Source: Cavia porcellus (Eukaryota > Chordata > Mammalia > Rodentia > Caviidae). From it: a stretch of DNA of 64,000 bases. The notes beneath the pieces are model-generated. The model did not search any database. It was not told where the DNA came from and saw only the letters and a list, made by a program, of their open reading frames with translations. The position numbers and the translations under genes are program-made. Below, piece after piece: positions 49,531-60,689 of this stretch (its first letter is position 1; the number at the start of each line of letters is the position of its first letter). The stretch lies in the NCBI RefSeq assembly GCF_034190915.1, contig NW_026947486.1:74876044-74940043 (forward strand), in the 5' to 3' direction.

Positions 49531-49554
<24 letters not shown>

Positions 49555-49559
<5 letters not shown>

Positions 49560-49563
49560 TTCC
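49555..49563 (+). repeat. Target-site duplication, right copy
   Basis: Second AAGAATTCC, directly after the poly(A) tail. Confidence 0.8.
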
Positions 49564-50404
49564 TCCAAGGGAGTGAGATGGAAGCCTAATAACTCTGATT
49601 GATTTACTACATCAAATCCTAGGATGGTTCCTGTAATTAAAAAGATAAATTTTCCTTTCCTCATATATTCAATATACTCTGATGAGACATGAACAGGACC
49701 AACTCAGAACTCCTATTATAAAGGAAAGAGTTGGAAACAAAACACAGTCATGGTTGTGAAATATTTTTGAAATTCTCATTGGTAGTCATTCTCTGGAAAT
49801 GAATATTCTTTCATTTATGTGATGATTTATAGGTGGAAGAAGGCTCTTCAAATCATCAGATAAGGTACGTGTTGGACATCATCAAAGAAGGCATGGAAAC
49901 CTCAATTTGCCACATCCCAATATAAATTATGTCCTTGTTTCACGACAGAAAAGAATTGAAGAAATAGACACAGGCAGATTTATAGTATTAAGCATACTCA
50001 AAAGTCTGTACTCACATGGAAGTACAAGTACACAAAAGTGAGGCACATTATTGTCTGGGGCTGCGATATGTATAAGTTCTTAAGGTCATAATGAAGACGG
50101 ATGATCTAGGATACATATTGCTTCTATTTGTCTGGTCACTCACCAGCAGGCTCTATTAGGATACAAAAGATTTGCATGTGTTTGAAGCTTAGAGATATAT
50201 CAACCCTAGTAAGTGGTTCTATTTTCTTGAGGGTAGAAGTCTGTGGGATGTGTGAACCTAAGTATCCAAAGGAAAGAAAACCACAAGCCCAATGTACAGG
50301 CTTATTTTATTGTTTAAAACTCTGAGCGATTTAGACATGAGCATCCCAAAAGTAACCCTAGGTTCAGAGGCTGTAATTTCTTTCTTTTCTTTTCTTTTAA
50401 AACA
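49564..50404. other. Intergenic DNA, no feature seen
   Basis: No gene or clear repeat. Open frames near 50128-50325 are short and unsupported. Confidence 0.5.
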
Positions 50405-50475
50405 TTTATTTTTATTTTATTTCATGGTATTGGAGATTGAATCTAGGGCCTTTGCATTGCATTACATCCATGGCT
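50405..50475 (-). mobile_element. ID-like SINE, partial
   Basis: After a T-rich tail the plus strand reads 'ggtattggagattgaatcta' then 'gggcctttgcattgcattac', an antisense ID-like body. It abuts the ERV LTR. Confidence 0.5.
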
Positions 50476-50900
50476 CTGTAATGAATGACATGAGGCAGGA
50501 ACCGCTTGACAGGCTTTTGTGAAGATAAGGAGGCATACAGTTTAATACTTGGGAGCAAGAAAATGGCAAAAAAAAACTATCCATCTAGAACAAAGAAAAG
50601 TAGGCTTCTTTATAAGGCTTGAAAGGAGGTAAGAAACAATAGTTGAGAAATTCTCAGCAAACATCAGTAGTCAAAGACCTCAGAGCATCTGATGTAAGTA
50701 TATGGATGTTATCAGATATCCTTGTGCTTAGAGGATTCCATGATCCATCTTATCTGTTCTTTTATGATATTCTATGTTTTCCAAGGGCAACAGCACAGGT
50801 GTAGAGCTGAGTTTTCTTTAAGAACTATGCTTCCGCTGGCAAACAGGTTAGGTGCTGAGAAAGTACTTCCTGCATTGAGCCTGAAATTTTTGTCTTTTAC
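50476..50900 (-). mobile_element. 3' LTR of class I ERV (minus strand)
   Basis: About 400 bp repeated at 53868-54480. Shared runs include 'cagcaaacatcagt' and 'tttgtgaag'; the pair also shares 'agagctg' and 'gaaagt' contexts. Both copies have a TATA-like box on the minus strand (TATAAAG at 50608-50614 here). The outer boundary at higher coordinates is uncertain. Confidence 0.75.
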
Positions 50901-51124
50901 TGTTGTAAACAAAAGCAAAAAGAAGAAGACAAAGACAGTTGATTATCATTTCTCATGGTTGTTTCAGCTGTCTCACGCAGTCTGAGTGGGTAACCTAGTG
51001 GGAAGAAAACTTGGAGCAAACAGTTCATATTGAGGGGGAAGAGCAACTGCTGATTAGTGATTGTTTGGATTGGAGCCTTATAAGAACTGTGGCAGGAATT
51101 TGAAAATACAGGGTCAGAACAAGA

Positions 51125-51310
51125 GAAGAAGAATTAAACTGTGTGTGGTGGTACACCCCCGAATCCCAGCAATTGAGAGGTTGAGATAGGAGAATCATGA
51201 GTTTGAGACCATCCTGGGCTACAAAGAGAGCTCAAGGCCAACCTAAATTTTGGAGTGAGATATTGTCTCAAAAAGGCAAGAAAAAAAAAGAGAGAGAGAG
51301 AGAGGAGGAT
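51125..51310 (+). mobile_element. B1 SINE inside ERV env-TM
   Basis: 'tgtgtggtggtacacccccg', 'cccagcaattgagaggttg', 'atcatgagtttgagaccatc', the duplicated 'gggctacaaagagagctca', ending 'tattgtctc' and an A-rich then (AG)n tail. It interrupts the TM remnant after its membrane-like segment. Confidence 0.85.
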
Positions 51311-51680
51311 TACACATGCCAGTAGTGCTGCTAAGGCAAGGAGCCACAAGGCTCATCCCCCGACATTAGTCCAAGAGTCAGACATATGCCGTTTAATTTC
51401 TGATGCCTTTTCGGCAAGCCTCTTAGTTAAATTTCGTATTATCCCTGATTGGTTTATGTAAAAACATAATTTTTCTAGGAAGATACATAAGCCACTTTTC
51501 TTAACCATTAAGAGGACAGGGCCTCTTCAGTTTTGGAAAGTTCTGATGCCAGAGAATGAGATTATAAAGTGACAATGATCTTGGCTATATCCTCAAGACT
51601 TTGGGATAGGTCTTGAGGCAAGGAATGGTAATAGGAGAGAGAGGTTGTTAGAGGAGCTATACCTGTTCCCATTGTAGCAG
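51311..51680 (-). pseudogene. ERV env transmembrane subunit remnant
   Basis: Read on the minus strand from 51680, the frames (with stops and shifts) follow a gamma-type env TM. There is a segment with 'LTTSLSYYHSL', then a region equivalent to the 'LQN.RG.DLL' stretch, a disulfide-loop area with cysteines ('GLCIFLEKLCFY') and 'NQSGIIRN'. A heptad region with 'LAEKASEIKRHMSDSW' and a hydrophobic membrane-like 'LWLLALAALLA' follow. At least two stops and frame changes break it and the second of the paired cysteines is not preserved, so it is non-functional. Naming rests on resemblance to class I ERV TM proteins. Confidence 0.7.
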
Positions 51681-51794
51681 TGATTTAGAGACCAAAAGGG
51701 AGAAGAATTAGTGAATGACCCTGTGCTGTTGAAACTCAGCTTTTATATGAGAGGCAGGTTAAAGGATCTTCGAGAGCTGAAACCAGCAAGGAGC

Positions 51795-51905
51795 AGTCTG
51801 GCTCTCAATGAGGGCCTCCACAGGTGGGACATGGATTTGAAGGAATCCCAGGCTAGGAAAATTCCTTATCCCAATGACCAGGCTGGTAGCATTTGAAGCT
51901 TGGAA
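51795..51905 (-). pseudogene. ERV gag nucleocapsid remnant (two zinc knuckles)
   Basis: The minus strand encodes two CCHC-like knuckles. The first (51900-51858) is 'CYQPGHWDKEF', with the second and fourth cysteines lost. The second (51835-51799) is 'CPTCGGPHWEPDC', with C-x2-C-x3-H-x4-C intact. Paired knuckles of this spacing are seen in class I ERV gag. A stop lies between them. Confidence 0.75.
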
Positions 51906-52019
51906 CCAGAGGTTACCCTGGTTTGAGGAGTCATGGTGGCACCCTTGGCAGTTGCCTGGTATTGTGCTTCAGCCTTTAGCTGTGAATTTCCTACTGCAGA
52001 AGCAAACAGCTGAAACTTG

Positions 52020-52310
52020 GAAAGGCATTGTTTATGGGCAACTTTGTCCCTATAATTGAAAACCTTGAAATTGAACTTTGCTAACTCCTGCTATGAGTTT
52101 TGAGGACCTGCTTCCAGTTTCTGTAACTCTTTCTGAATATGTAAAGCAGATTTGGTAATAAAATGCATCTTTAAAATTGGTTATCCTTCTGGGCCTTCTG
52201 GGCCCAGGGCTATATAATATCTGATAGCAGCAGTCAAATGAGACATAAACTGAGCTGGATTTTCATATTTTGTCACTATATCCTTAAAACTGTGTAAACT
52301 GATTTCCCTG
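52020..52310 (-). pseudogene. ERV gag capsid remnant
   Basis: The minus strand from about 52300 encodes 'DIVTKYENPAQFMSHLTAA' (19 residues), then 'LKMHFITKSALHIQKELQKL' (20 residues) and 'ELAKFNFKVFNYRD'. This matches the end of class I ERV capsid and its link to nucleocapsid. Stops and a likely shift near 52190 break it. The gag part upstream (52310-53860) is too decayed for me to assign. Confidence 0.7.
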
Positions 52311-53469
52311 TGTGCTGTCCTGTGCCTTTCAACTAAGCAAGTCACCATTTAGTTACAGCTGTTTTGAACAGGAGTTTGTTTTTGCTCCTCTAGACAGTAA
52401 AAGTTTCAGTCTGTGTTGGTCCGGGGGACAGCTACAGCCCTCTCCTGAGCATTAGGTTCAAGACACCTGCAGTCATCTGATGGGCTGGGTGAGAGTCCCA
52501 ATATGTTACTTTTTCTTGGGCAAGAGGGTAGAAGTAAGGATATTCAGGTCTTTCCAGGTGAGATCTTAAGCCTGGGTAAAGTACTAAAATTCCTCGGTAC
52601 ACATGGTGGAGTCATTAAGAAAGGAATTCAGACTTGACTAATCTGAGACAAATTCGACAGGGAAAAGAGACCCTGAATCCTAACAATTCTCAAGGCTTCT
52701 GCTACTCCCCCAACGTAGAAATTGAGAGACATGGATTAAGGAAGGGGCATCAATCTGCAGTCCAGATTGAGCATAGGAGAGAATCAGATGAGATGGAATG
52801 TAAGGAGTTGGTTTTACTCAGAGGGAAGTGCCAGATAGATGGTAGGTGCTGGACTGGCAGGAGGCTCTAGTTCTGTTGGAGGAGCACGGGCATGGGAAGT
52901 TGTTCTGCTGGGGTGGGGGTAGAAGGACATCAGGGGAAAGTGAAATCAGTTGGGTCTTGTTTCATGGGAGGGAAGCAGATGGGCTGCATATGGAAGGGAA
53001 CAGAGGAAAATAGGAAAGGGATTGCATGAAAAGCACAGAGTAGGAAAACTGCAAAGTATAAGAAGAGTTCAAACATACAGTATCTCAAACTACTTCCACA
53101 GCCTACAGGAGTAATTATGCAGATCTTGCAAAATAGAGATATAAACATACCATACTCAGATCATTGAGATTTGCTGTCCAACTGATACTTGGTCAGATCT
53201 GGAGAGAGGTGAAGAGGTTTGAGAATTTGCAGGAGGAAGGCTAGGTTGGAACAGTGAGAGGTGGAAGATAGAAGGTTTCCCATTAGAGGACAAAGAGAAG
53301 TATGAAGGAGCAGCAAGATGTCTCCTTGACATCCCCAACTGGGACCCCAAATCATAAAACTTGAGTGAATAACAATAGTGCAAATCACTGCTGTTTGAAC
53401 AATGCCAAAGGGAAGCAGTCTTACTGGGAGTGCTTTTTGAGACTGGCAGTGGTTTTTAAAAAGAAAAAA

Positions 53470-53655
53470 AAAGCCAGGCCTGGTGCTAAGAGTCAGTAAT
53501 CCCACCATGCACTTGGGAGGCTCATGCAGGAGAACTGTCCCAAGTTTGAGGCCAAACTGGGCTACATACTGAGTTCAGGGGCAGCCTGAATTACACAAAC
53601 AGACACTGTCACAAAACAACAACAAAAAACAAAAATAAAAATAAAAAGCAAAAGA
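53470..53655 (+). mobile_element. B1 SINE
   Basis: 'aagccaggcctggtgctaag', 'cccaccatgcacttgggagg', 'caagtttgaggccaaactgg', the duplicated 'gggctacatactgagttcag' and 'gcagcctgaattacac', then an (AAC)n/(AAAAT)n tail. Confidence 0.85.
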
Positions 53656-53867
53656 AATAGGGTGAGCCTCCTCTGACTTTATGGGGAAGGATAAAAGACA
53701 ATCAAAGGGGAAGAAAGAGGAACAAAGAGATGGGGGACTTATCTGATCTGAACATCCAGCAAGTTCTGGCACAGAAGAAGTTACAGGAGCTGTAGAAACT
53801 GAGGTCCGAGAAATGAGCTATCTAGTGATCTCAGCCAAGTCTTGAGAGTGGACTTGGAATTCCCCAA

Positions 53868-54480
53868 AAAGATTTAATGATGCAAGGCAAAGACCACTAA
53901 GGAGGGTTTTGTGAAGGCGAGGAGACATAGAATTTAATTCCTGGATGCAGGAAGATAGGGCAAAAAAACATCTACCTGAAACAAAGAGAAGTGGGACTTT
54001 TATAGAGCTTGAAAGAAGACAAGGGATATTAGATTAGGATTTTTTTTTATTTTTGTAATTTTTTTTTTTAATTTTGAGTTAGGGTCTCATTAGGTAGTCC
54101 AGGCTAGCTACACTCAAACTCATGCCAATCCTCCTGCCTTAGCCTCCCAAATCCTGGGATTATAGGCCTGAGTCAACATGCCTGGTTTAGGTGAGGAGAT
54201 CTTAGCAAACATCAGTGGTCAAAATTCTCTGAGTGTGTAATATCTCAGTAGCCAAAGTCCTCAGAGTATCCGTTGTAAATATATGGACAGTACCTGATGT
54301 CCTGGTGCTTGGATGATTCCATGCTTTGCCTTAACCCTTCTTTTATGACCTCCTGTGTTTGCCAAGGACAAAAGCCCTGGTGCCGGAGCTGCATTTTCTC
54401 TGAGATCTATGCTACTGCTGACAAACAGTTTGGGTGCACAGAAAGTCCTGCCTGGGTAGAGCCTGAAGAGCCCTTTTTCA
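53868..54480 (-). mobile_element. 5' LTR of class I ERV (minus strand), with nested B1
   Basis: Pairs with 50476-50900. It is longer because a B1 (54035-54190) is nested in it. TATAAAAG lies at 53997-54004 on the minus strand. The outer end is cut by an ID/B1-like element at 54500. Confidence 0.75.
54035..54190 (-). mobile_element. B1 SINE inside LTR
   Basis: After a T-rich tail: 'agggtctcattaggtagtcc', 'aggctagctacactcaaact', 'aatcctcctgccttagcctc', 'tgggattataggcctgagtc', ending 'catgcctgg'. It is absent from the paired LTR. Confidence 0.85.
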
Positions 54481-54499
54481 TTTTGGGTTTCTTTTCTTT

Positions 54500-54700
54500 T
54501 CTGTTTATACTGGACATTGAACTTACGACTCCGTGCTGGCCAGGCAGGTGCTTATGCCACTGACCCAAATCCCAAACCCTCATTAAGGGTTTCTATAAAT
54601 CACTAAATTGCCCAGGCTACACTCAAACTTTCAAAACTGTTTCCTCAGCCTCCAAGAATGATGAACTTCAGGCCTATGCCATCATACTTGGCTCTTTTCT
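54500..54700 (-). mobile_element. B1-dID dimeric SINE (antisense)
   Basis: The plus strand has an ID-like antisense body ('ggacattgaacttacgactc', 'ggccaggcaggtgcttatgc', 'ccactgacccaaatcccaaa') followed by antisense B1 ('aattgcccaggctacactca', 'gtttcctcagcctccaagaa', ending 'catcatacttggctc'). On the minus strand this is B1 then ID, the usual dimer order. Confidence 0.75.
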
Positions 54701-55969
54701 CCTATCTTTGTTTTTTCTCTCTTGCCTCACTTAAAACTATTTATCTTGACACTAGTATCCAGGAAATTCTTTTCTCTCATTGTATTAGAATGGGTGTAAA
54801 TGGATTTGGGCACTGTACATTATGTGGAAGCCAGCAAGGTTTTAGCCTAAATTTTACTCATAAAGAAGAAATGCAATGAGTTTTTTAAGTATCAAGAGTT
54901 TAGACAATTTCTATAAAGAACAATAGTTTTTAATGACAGTACAAAGCTTCAAAGAGCATAATAGCTACTTAATCATTTGGCTGCACTCAACTCCATGTTC
55001 CAAGAACCCAGTTATTTACAAGATATAATTCATAGAACTGGTATATTTCTTGATCTAAAGAATATAACCTTGAGTTTAGTGTACTGATTGACTGAATCCT
55101 TCACTATAGTGCTGAATTTAGGAGAAAATCTGAGCAGCTCTCCTTGAATACAGAACAATTGCTTCAGCATTGGTTTATTCAAGTCTTGTTTCTATGCACT
55201 GATGTGGACAGAACTGGCTAAAATATTTCATTCTTTCTTCAACTGACTCTAAGCAATGCAAATAAAGCCAGCTGAAGTACTGATATGTAATCTTGAAGGC
55301 CAACCTGACAGTTTCCTGTTTTCTCACGTTGTGTAATCTATTAATTGGTTGAACCCAGCTAGACTGCAGAGTCAGTCATCTCCAGGAATGTCAATTGAGT
55401 ACTAGTCTTGAAATAAGGAGATTAGACTCCCCAGGGTACAAAATTTACATATCAGAAACTGAAGCAACAGCATCCAAAATTCATTCATATACTATTCCCA
55501 TTGAGTTATGCAGACTGACCTTTCTGCATATTTCTCTCCTTGTGTTTTGCAAAGTACTTTTCTCTCCACCTAGCTAGCTACAAATTACTTATGTAGTTCC
55601 CACCATTCTCCTTGTCACTCATCCTTGAACCTCTAGCTTCTTCACAAGATAATAAATTCTGAGAGAGACCTTGAATCAAGACCTTTGTGCATATATCCTC
55701 ACTTGAATGGGATTTAGGAACCCTTGGCTGCCCATAATTTTAATATGTCTCAGTGTCTTATTCTTGCCGTGGGTTGCATTGGAGGTGGTAGATTGGAATC
55801 AAGTTGCTGGAATTCCAATAATGTTTTTATGAAATTACAAATATAATTTTCTAGATTGTGAGGAGGATTAGAAAAGGGATTACAATACTTGGACTGAAAC
55901 ATTTAATATTTGGATTACCATGGTTGAGTATTGGGACCTGAGTTTTTGCTTTGTGTTGTTTTGTTTTAT
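54701..55969. other. Intergenic DNA, no feature assigned
   Basis: No gene. The part 55270-55750 has some LTR-like wording but no defensible family or ends. Confidence 0.4.
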
Positions 55970-56112
55970 TTGCTTCTTTGTACCAGGAATCAAACTCATG
56001 ACCTTGTGCTTGCCAGGCAGGCACTTATGCCACTGAGCTATATCCCTGGCTGAGGATTGAACCCAGGACTACATGCTAGGCGAGTGCTTTATCACTGAGC
56101 TACATACCTTAG
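55970..56112 (-). mobile_element. Two tandem ID-like SINEs (antisense)
   Basis: The first antisense body has 'aggaatcaaactcatgacct', 'gccaggcaggcacttatgcc' and 'actgagctatatccctggc'. The second follows at once with 'ggattgaacccaggactaca', 'aggcgagtgctttatcactg' and 'agctacatacc'. Box B and box A are both visible in each. Confidence 0.8.
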
Positions 56113-56819
56113 ATTTTATTCTGATTCACTTCACACAACTGAAGATATTTACTAAATACCAATATACACCATATTTCTTTATCCATTTTATATATGAGGT
56201 ATATAGCTTTTGACCTGTTAGTTGTCAAATGTGCAAAGGTTGAGGCTCAAAAAATTGAGGAAGGAAATTGCACTCCAAAGGAAGAAGTTGCGAGATGGTT
56301 GTTGGAAACAAGTAGAAGAAAGATAGCTCCTGAATTTCCATGACAAACCTCCAATATATAGCCACTGAAGGCCTTCATCAAGGGCAGTTTATACAGCAAA
56401 ATCACACAACATATGTAGAAAGTGGGTTAAACTACAATCAAACTACATGATTACATGTATAGCCATTTAGCAGATATTGATTCAAGAGAGAAATGAGTCA
56501 CATAGCAAGCTTATGTGGGAAAAAATCATTTTTGGGAAGGAAGTGGAATATGGGGCCAGATGTTTTGGTCACCCACCTGTATCCTGATGCTTACTGAGAC
56601 CTACTGGATCAGGTGGTGCTATTTACACTATAATCACAAGCTGCTTTTTAACTTACAGTCCTGAATATTGCACCTACATTCTGAGGTCTAGATGTCTTTA
56701 TACATGCCTACTATCACAATTCTAGTGTCTCTATTTTTTGTGCTGAATTCCTTGAGGTTCCAGTCCCTCTCTGGCTGTACATTAGTTAACTTAGTTGCCT
56801 ATAATGAATTCATCTGTGG

Positions 56820-57090
56820 AGAGACACTTAGGCTGTTTCTGTATCTTAGCTATTGTGCATAGTAATGCAATGAACACAGAAATTCATATTTATTCCTTAA
56901 CAAATTTATTTCATTTCCTTTTAATTTTATTCAGTAGTAAGACTCCTGGATCATATGGTAGGTAGTTATTTTTTTTTTATTTTTGCTCCTCCATATTATT
57001 TTCTGCTATGGATATACTAATACACATTCCCACCAATAGGATACTTGATTAAAAATCTTGACAGCTTTTGATGTCAGATTCCTAATTGTA
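56820..57090 (-). mobile_element. L1 3' fragment
   Basis: Antisense L1 wording: 'agctattgtgcatagtaatg', 'caatgaacacagaaattcat', 'ctcctggatcatatggtagg', 'attcccaccaata'. Confidence 0.65.
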
Positions 57091-58313
57091 CCAGTTCCAG
57101 TCATTAAGTCAATGATAGCTTAAATTATTCCATTTCCAATTTCTCTATCAACCAAGATAAACTGAATCATGCTGAAGTTATACTACTACAATATTTTTTA
57201 GCTTAGTGAGCAAATAAAATACCCCAACCAGTTATTTTTCTTAAGTATATATTGAGTTTATTATTTAGAGAAATGGAAAGCATCTGCAGACAGAGAAATG
57301 GCACTGAAAAACTACCCTTTGTAAAAAGAAAACCAATATGTACATTAGTAAAGGAAATAACAAATATAGAAATATTTCTATACATTAACCCTCCCTTCTT
57401 TTCTTGCTTCAGAGAGATCTTTCCAAAGAAAGAAGAGATCAGAGATATGACATCAGGCCCAGAGATGACCACAGGTGGCTGTTGCCTGGCAGTCTTCATC
57501 TCCATAATAAGACAACCATTGGTTATTTTGCCCACATTCTCCTTAAGCATTCATCCCTACACTACTTCCCTTCATTACAGAAGCCCAGTCCCTCTTTCTT
57601 TAAACTCTAGATAACAATCAGCTGCCTTGTCTTTCGTGGAGTCTAGTATTCCCAATCCTGAATTATATATTAAATTTCCTATAGATTTTTGCTGTCTAGT
57701 GTCAGTTGTCAGCTTAATGCATAGACTTAAATTATAGAAACTGAGAAAAGTGTAAAGTTTAAAACCTCTCTATAGCTTATTGCAAAAGTGTATTCTTCAT
57801 TCAAAGTGTTTGAAGTGAATTGTTAGGAAATTTGTGTTCCATATCGTGGCATATTATGGCAGATTATGCCTCATCAATACATGGTTGCATTAGTTTGGGG
57901 GCCTAGGAAGGGTCATCTTGTGCAATTGTGCACAGGCTCTTGAGTATTTCTTATGAAAAATAGGACTTTAGGTGACAGTTATTGGTCAAAATGAATCAAA
58001 CTGGGTCAAAATAAATTTGAGGGGAAATATGTTTGGAAGTAGAAAACAAGTGAAAATCTTTGATAATCCTACCATTGTCTGTCACATAATGCAGTGTTCA
58101 TGGAAGACATAATGATTTCGTTAGTTAGTGGCTGAAAGTTCTGTGTGAAAGTTTATTTTTGCAGGCACATGCAGCACAAAAATTTCTCAGTTGTCTTCAA
58201 CATCTCATTGTCTTGGAATACAGGTGGAAAAGTGAGAAAAATACTCATGGCTATAAATTATAAGTAGAGCTGCTTCTATGGAATGAGACAAAGTAACTAT
58301 ATTTCACTAAATG
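57091..58313. other. Intergenic DNA, no feature seen
   Basis: No repeat is recognised. Overlapping open frames on opposite strands at 57203-57614 (about 115-120 codons) lack family resemblance. Confidence 0.5.
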
Positions 58314-58340
58314 AGTGTGTGTGTGTGTGTGTGTGTGTGT
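58314..58340. repeat. (TG)n microsatellite
   Basis: About 13 TG units. Confidence 0.9.
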
Positions 58341-58607
58341 ACATGCACATGCATTGATGGTTGTGTTTTAAAATAGCACGAGAATTACATAGTTAAAATT
58401 TTTGCCCTCATAAAATTTGCACTTTAACAGGATGTTACTAGATTTATGTATATAATCCAGGGAGCCACCAACACAAGATTTGTTTTCTTCATGAAGAAAA
58501 ATTTTAAAAATAGGGAAAACAAAAGAGTCTTGGGACTCAATTGGAAAAGATATTGATTACCAGGTATAAAGAAAGCTCTTATGTGTTGTGGGAATAGGGG
58601 TAGGATT

Positions 58608-58621
58608 AGAGATTATGGTTA
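58608..58621 (+). repeat. Target-site duplication, left copy
   Basis: AGAGATTATGGTTA, identical to 59498-59511, brackets the ECD retrocopy. Confidence 0.9.
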
Positions 58622-59497
<876 letters not shown>

Positions 59498-59511
59498 AGA
59501 GATTATGGTTA
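59498..59511 (+). repeat. Target-site duplication, right copy
   Basis: Second copy of the 14-bp sequence, directly after the poly(A). Confidence 0.9.
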
Positions 59512-59696
59512 TAAAACTACATTTGCCTTGTTTACCATGCTGAAGAGACATTTTCCTTTTATATTGCTATGAATATAGTTCAAAATAAGAGAAATAGTAC
59601 AGGACAGAACAGCGCAGTGTGTTATTGCCAGGGAAAGAAGAACTTGGGGAAAATGTGAAGGAGTAAGAGAAACAACATTTTCTCACCTTCATTAAC

Positions 59697-59709
59697 AAAA
59701 TTCATTCTA
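59697..59709 (+). repeat. Target-site duplication of ID, left copy
   Basis: AAAATTCATTCTA, identical to 59796-59808. Confidence 0.9.
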
Positions 59710-59795
59710 GGGGCTGAGGATTTAGCTCAGCGGCATAAGCACCTGCCTTGCAAGCAGGTGGTCGTAAGTTTGATCCCCAGTACTGATAAAAAAAA
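59710..59795 (+). mobile_element. ID SINE, tRNA-Ala-like
   Basis: GGGGCTGAGGATTTAGCTC at the start gives box A; 'aagtttgatccccag' gives box B; an A-rich tail follows. The anticodon arm is CACCTGC-CTTGCAA-GCAGGTG, a 7-bp perfect stem with a 7-base loop and anticodon TGC. A 13-bp duplication flanks it. Confidence 0.95.
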
Positions 59796-59954
59796 AAAAT
59801 TCATTCTAATTCAGAAATCGCCTTTGAACTTAAGGTTGGATTTTCTTGGAATTACACTTCTTTCCAAAATCCATTCTACTTTATTTGAGCATACACTAAT
59901 AAATGTCTAAAGTGTAAATTGCCTAGCAGAGTCCTGGATATATGTATCTATATA

Positions 59955-60125
59955 TTAGGCTTTATTTTTGTTTTGTGAGATAGGGTTTCACAGTGTACTT
60001 CAGGTTAGGCTTGAACTTAGTATGTATCCCAGACTGGTCTTGGACTCATGGAAATTCTCCTGCTTCAATCTCCTGAATGCTAGTACTATAGGTATGTATC
60101 ACCACACCAAGCCAAGCTTTCAATG
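59955..60125 (-). mobile_element. B1 SINE with internal duplication
   Basis: Antisense: 'gagatagggtttcacagtgt', 'caggttaggcttgaacttag', 'cccagactggtcttggactc', 'ctcctgcttcaatctcctga', 'ggtatgtatcaccacacc'. Two 'ggcttgaac/ggtcttggac' units show the internal duplication. Confidence 0.85.
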
Positions 60126-60299
60126 AGTACTATTTCTTTATAAGAATAAATGAAGGGAGAAAATTCTGATATTATTCGCTCCTGTTGGCACAACTAAGCC
60201 AGATAGATAACTTGAGATGCTTGTGGAGAATAATCTTATTAAGAATGGTTCAATGTATTATCAAAGATCTAAAATTTAAACTGAAAAAAATGAGATCTA

Positions 60300-60580
60300 C
60301 TATTTGAAATATTCAGAGTCCCTACTACATGCAAGACATATAAATATTCTCATTAATTTTACTTCCATAGATAAAACAATATTTTTGAAGAGTACTAGTT
60401 CAATTTTAAGGATATATTTTAACCAATACTTATACTTTTGCAAATCTCACAACTATCTGCCATTCAGGCTCTGCATTTTGCCTTAGGGAAATTAGTAGAT
60501 TAAGAAGATAGTAATGACATATTTAAAGCATCTTTCTCGGTACCTAACACATAAGAAATGGTTAATAAACATATACTCCC
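60300..60580 (+). mobile_element. MIR-like SINE, old
   Basis: 'gagtccctactacatgcaag', 'tattctcattaattttactt', 'cataagaaatggttaataaa' follow the MIR order from core to 3' end, strongly diverged. Confidence 0.5.
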
Positions 60581-60689
60581 TCTTCATGTGTACATAGAAA
60601 TTTATATGGAACCCCATTTATACAATTCATTAATATTATATGTAGACTCAAAATGGAAATTGAGATTTTTATCCATTTGTGATCACAGC

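Larger units (their letters stand above)
46389..49554 (+). mobile_element. HAL1-like element: L1 with ORF1 but no ORF2
   Basis: A 3166-bp L1-derived element bounded by 9-bp duplications and ending in a pure poly(A) of about 24 bases (49531-49554). It has a GC-rich 5' UTR (46389-47138), an ORF1 (47139-48187, two lesions) and a 1.3-kb 3' UTR with AATAAA at 49519. ORF1 passes directly into the 3' UTR; there is no trace of the ORF2 endonuclease or RT. HAL1s are a known class of non-autonomous mammalian LINEs with this layout. The alternative is a one-off internal deletion of a full L1. Intact CpGs, clean tail and few lesions suggest a fairly recent insertion. Confidence 0.85.
50901..53867 (-). 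mobile_element. Class I ERV internal region, pol deleted
   Basis: Between the two LTRs only gag capsid, gag nucleocapsid and env TM are recognisable, in that order on the minus strand. Only about 120 bp lie between nucleocapsid (51795) and the start of TM (51680). Protease, reverse transcriptase, integrase and env surface subunit are therefore missing. B1 elements are nested at 51125 and 53470. No convincing primer binding site could be defined; 'ttttggggaattccaagtcc' next to the 5' LTR is a weak candidate. Confidence 0.75.

Noticed and set aside
57203..57614. Overlapping open frames of about 115-120 codons on opposite strands
   Set aside because: No domain, no codon pattern, no splice context; such overlap is common by chance.
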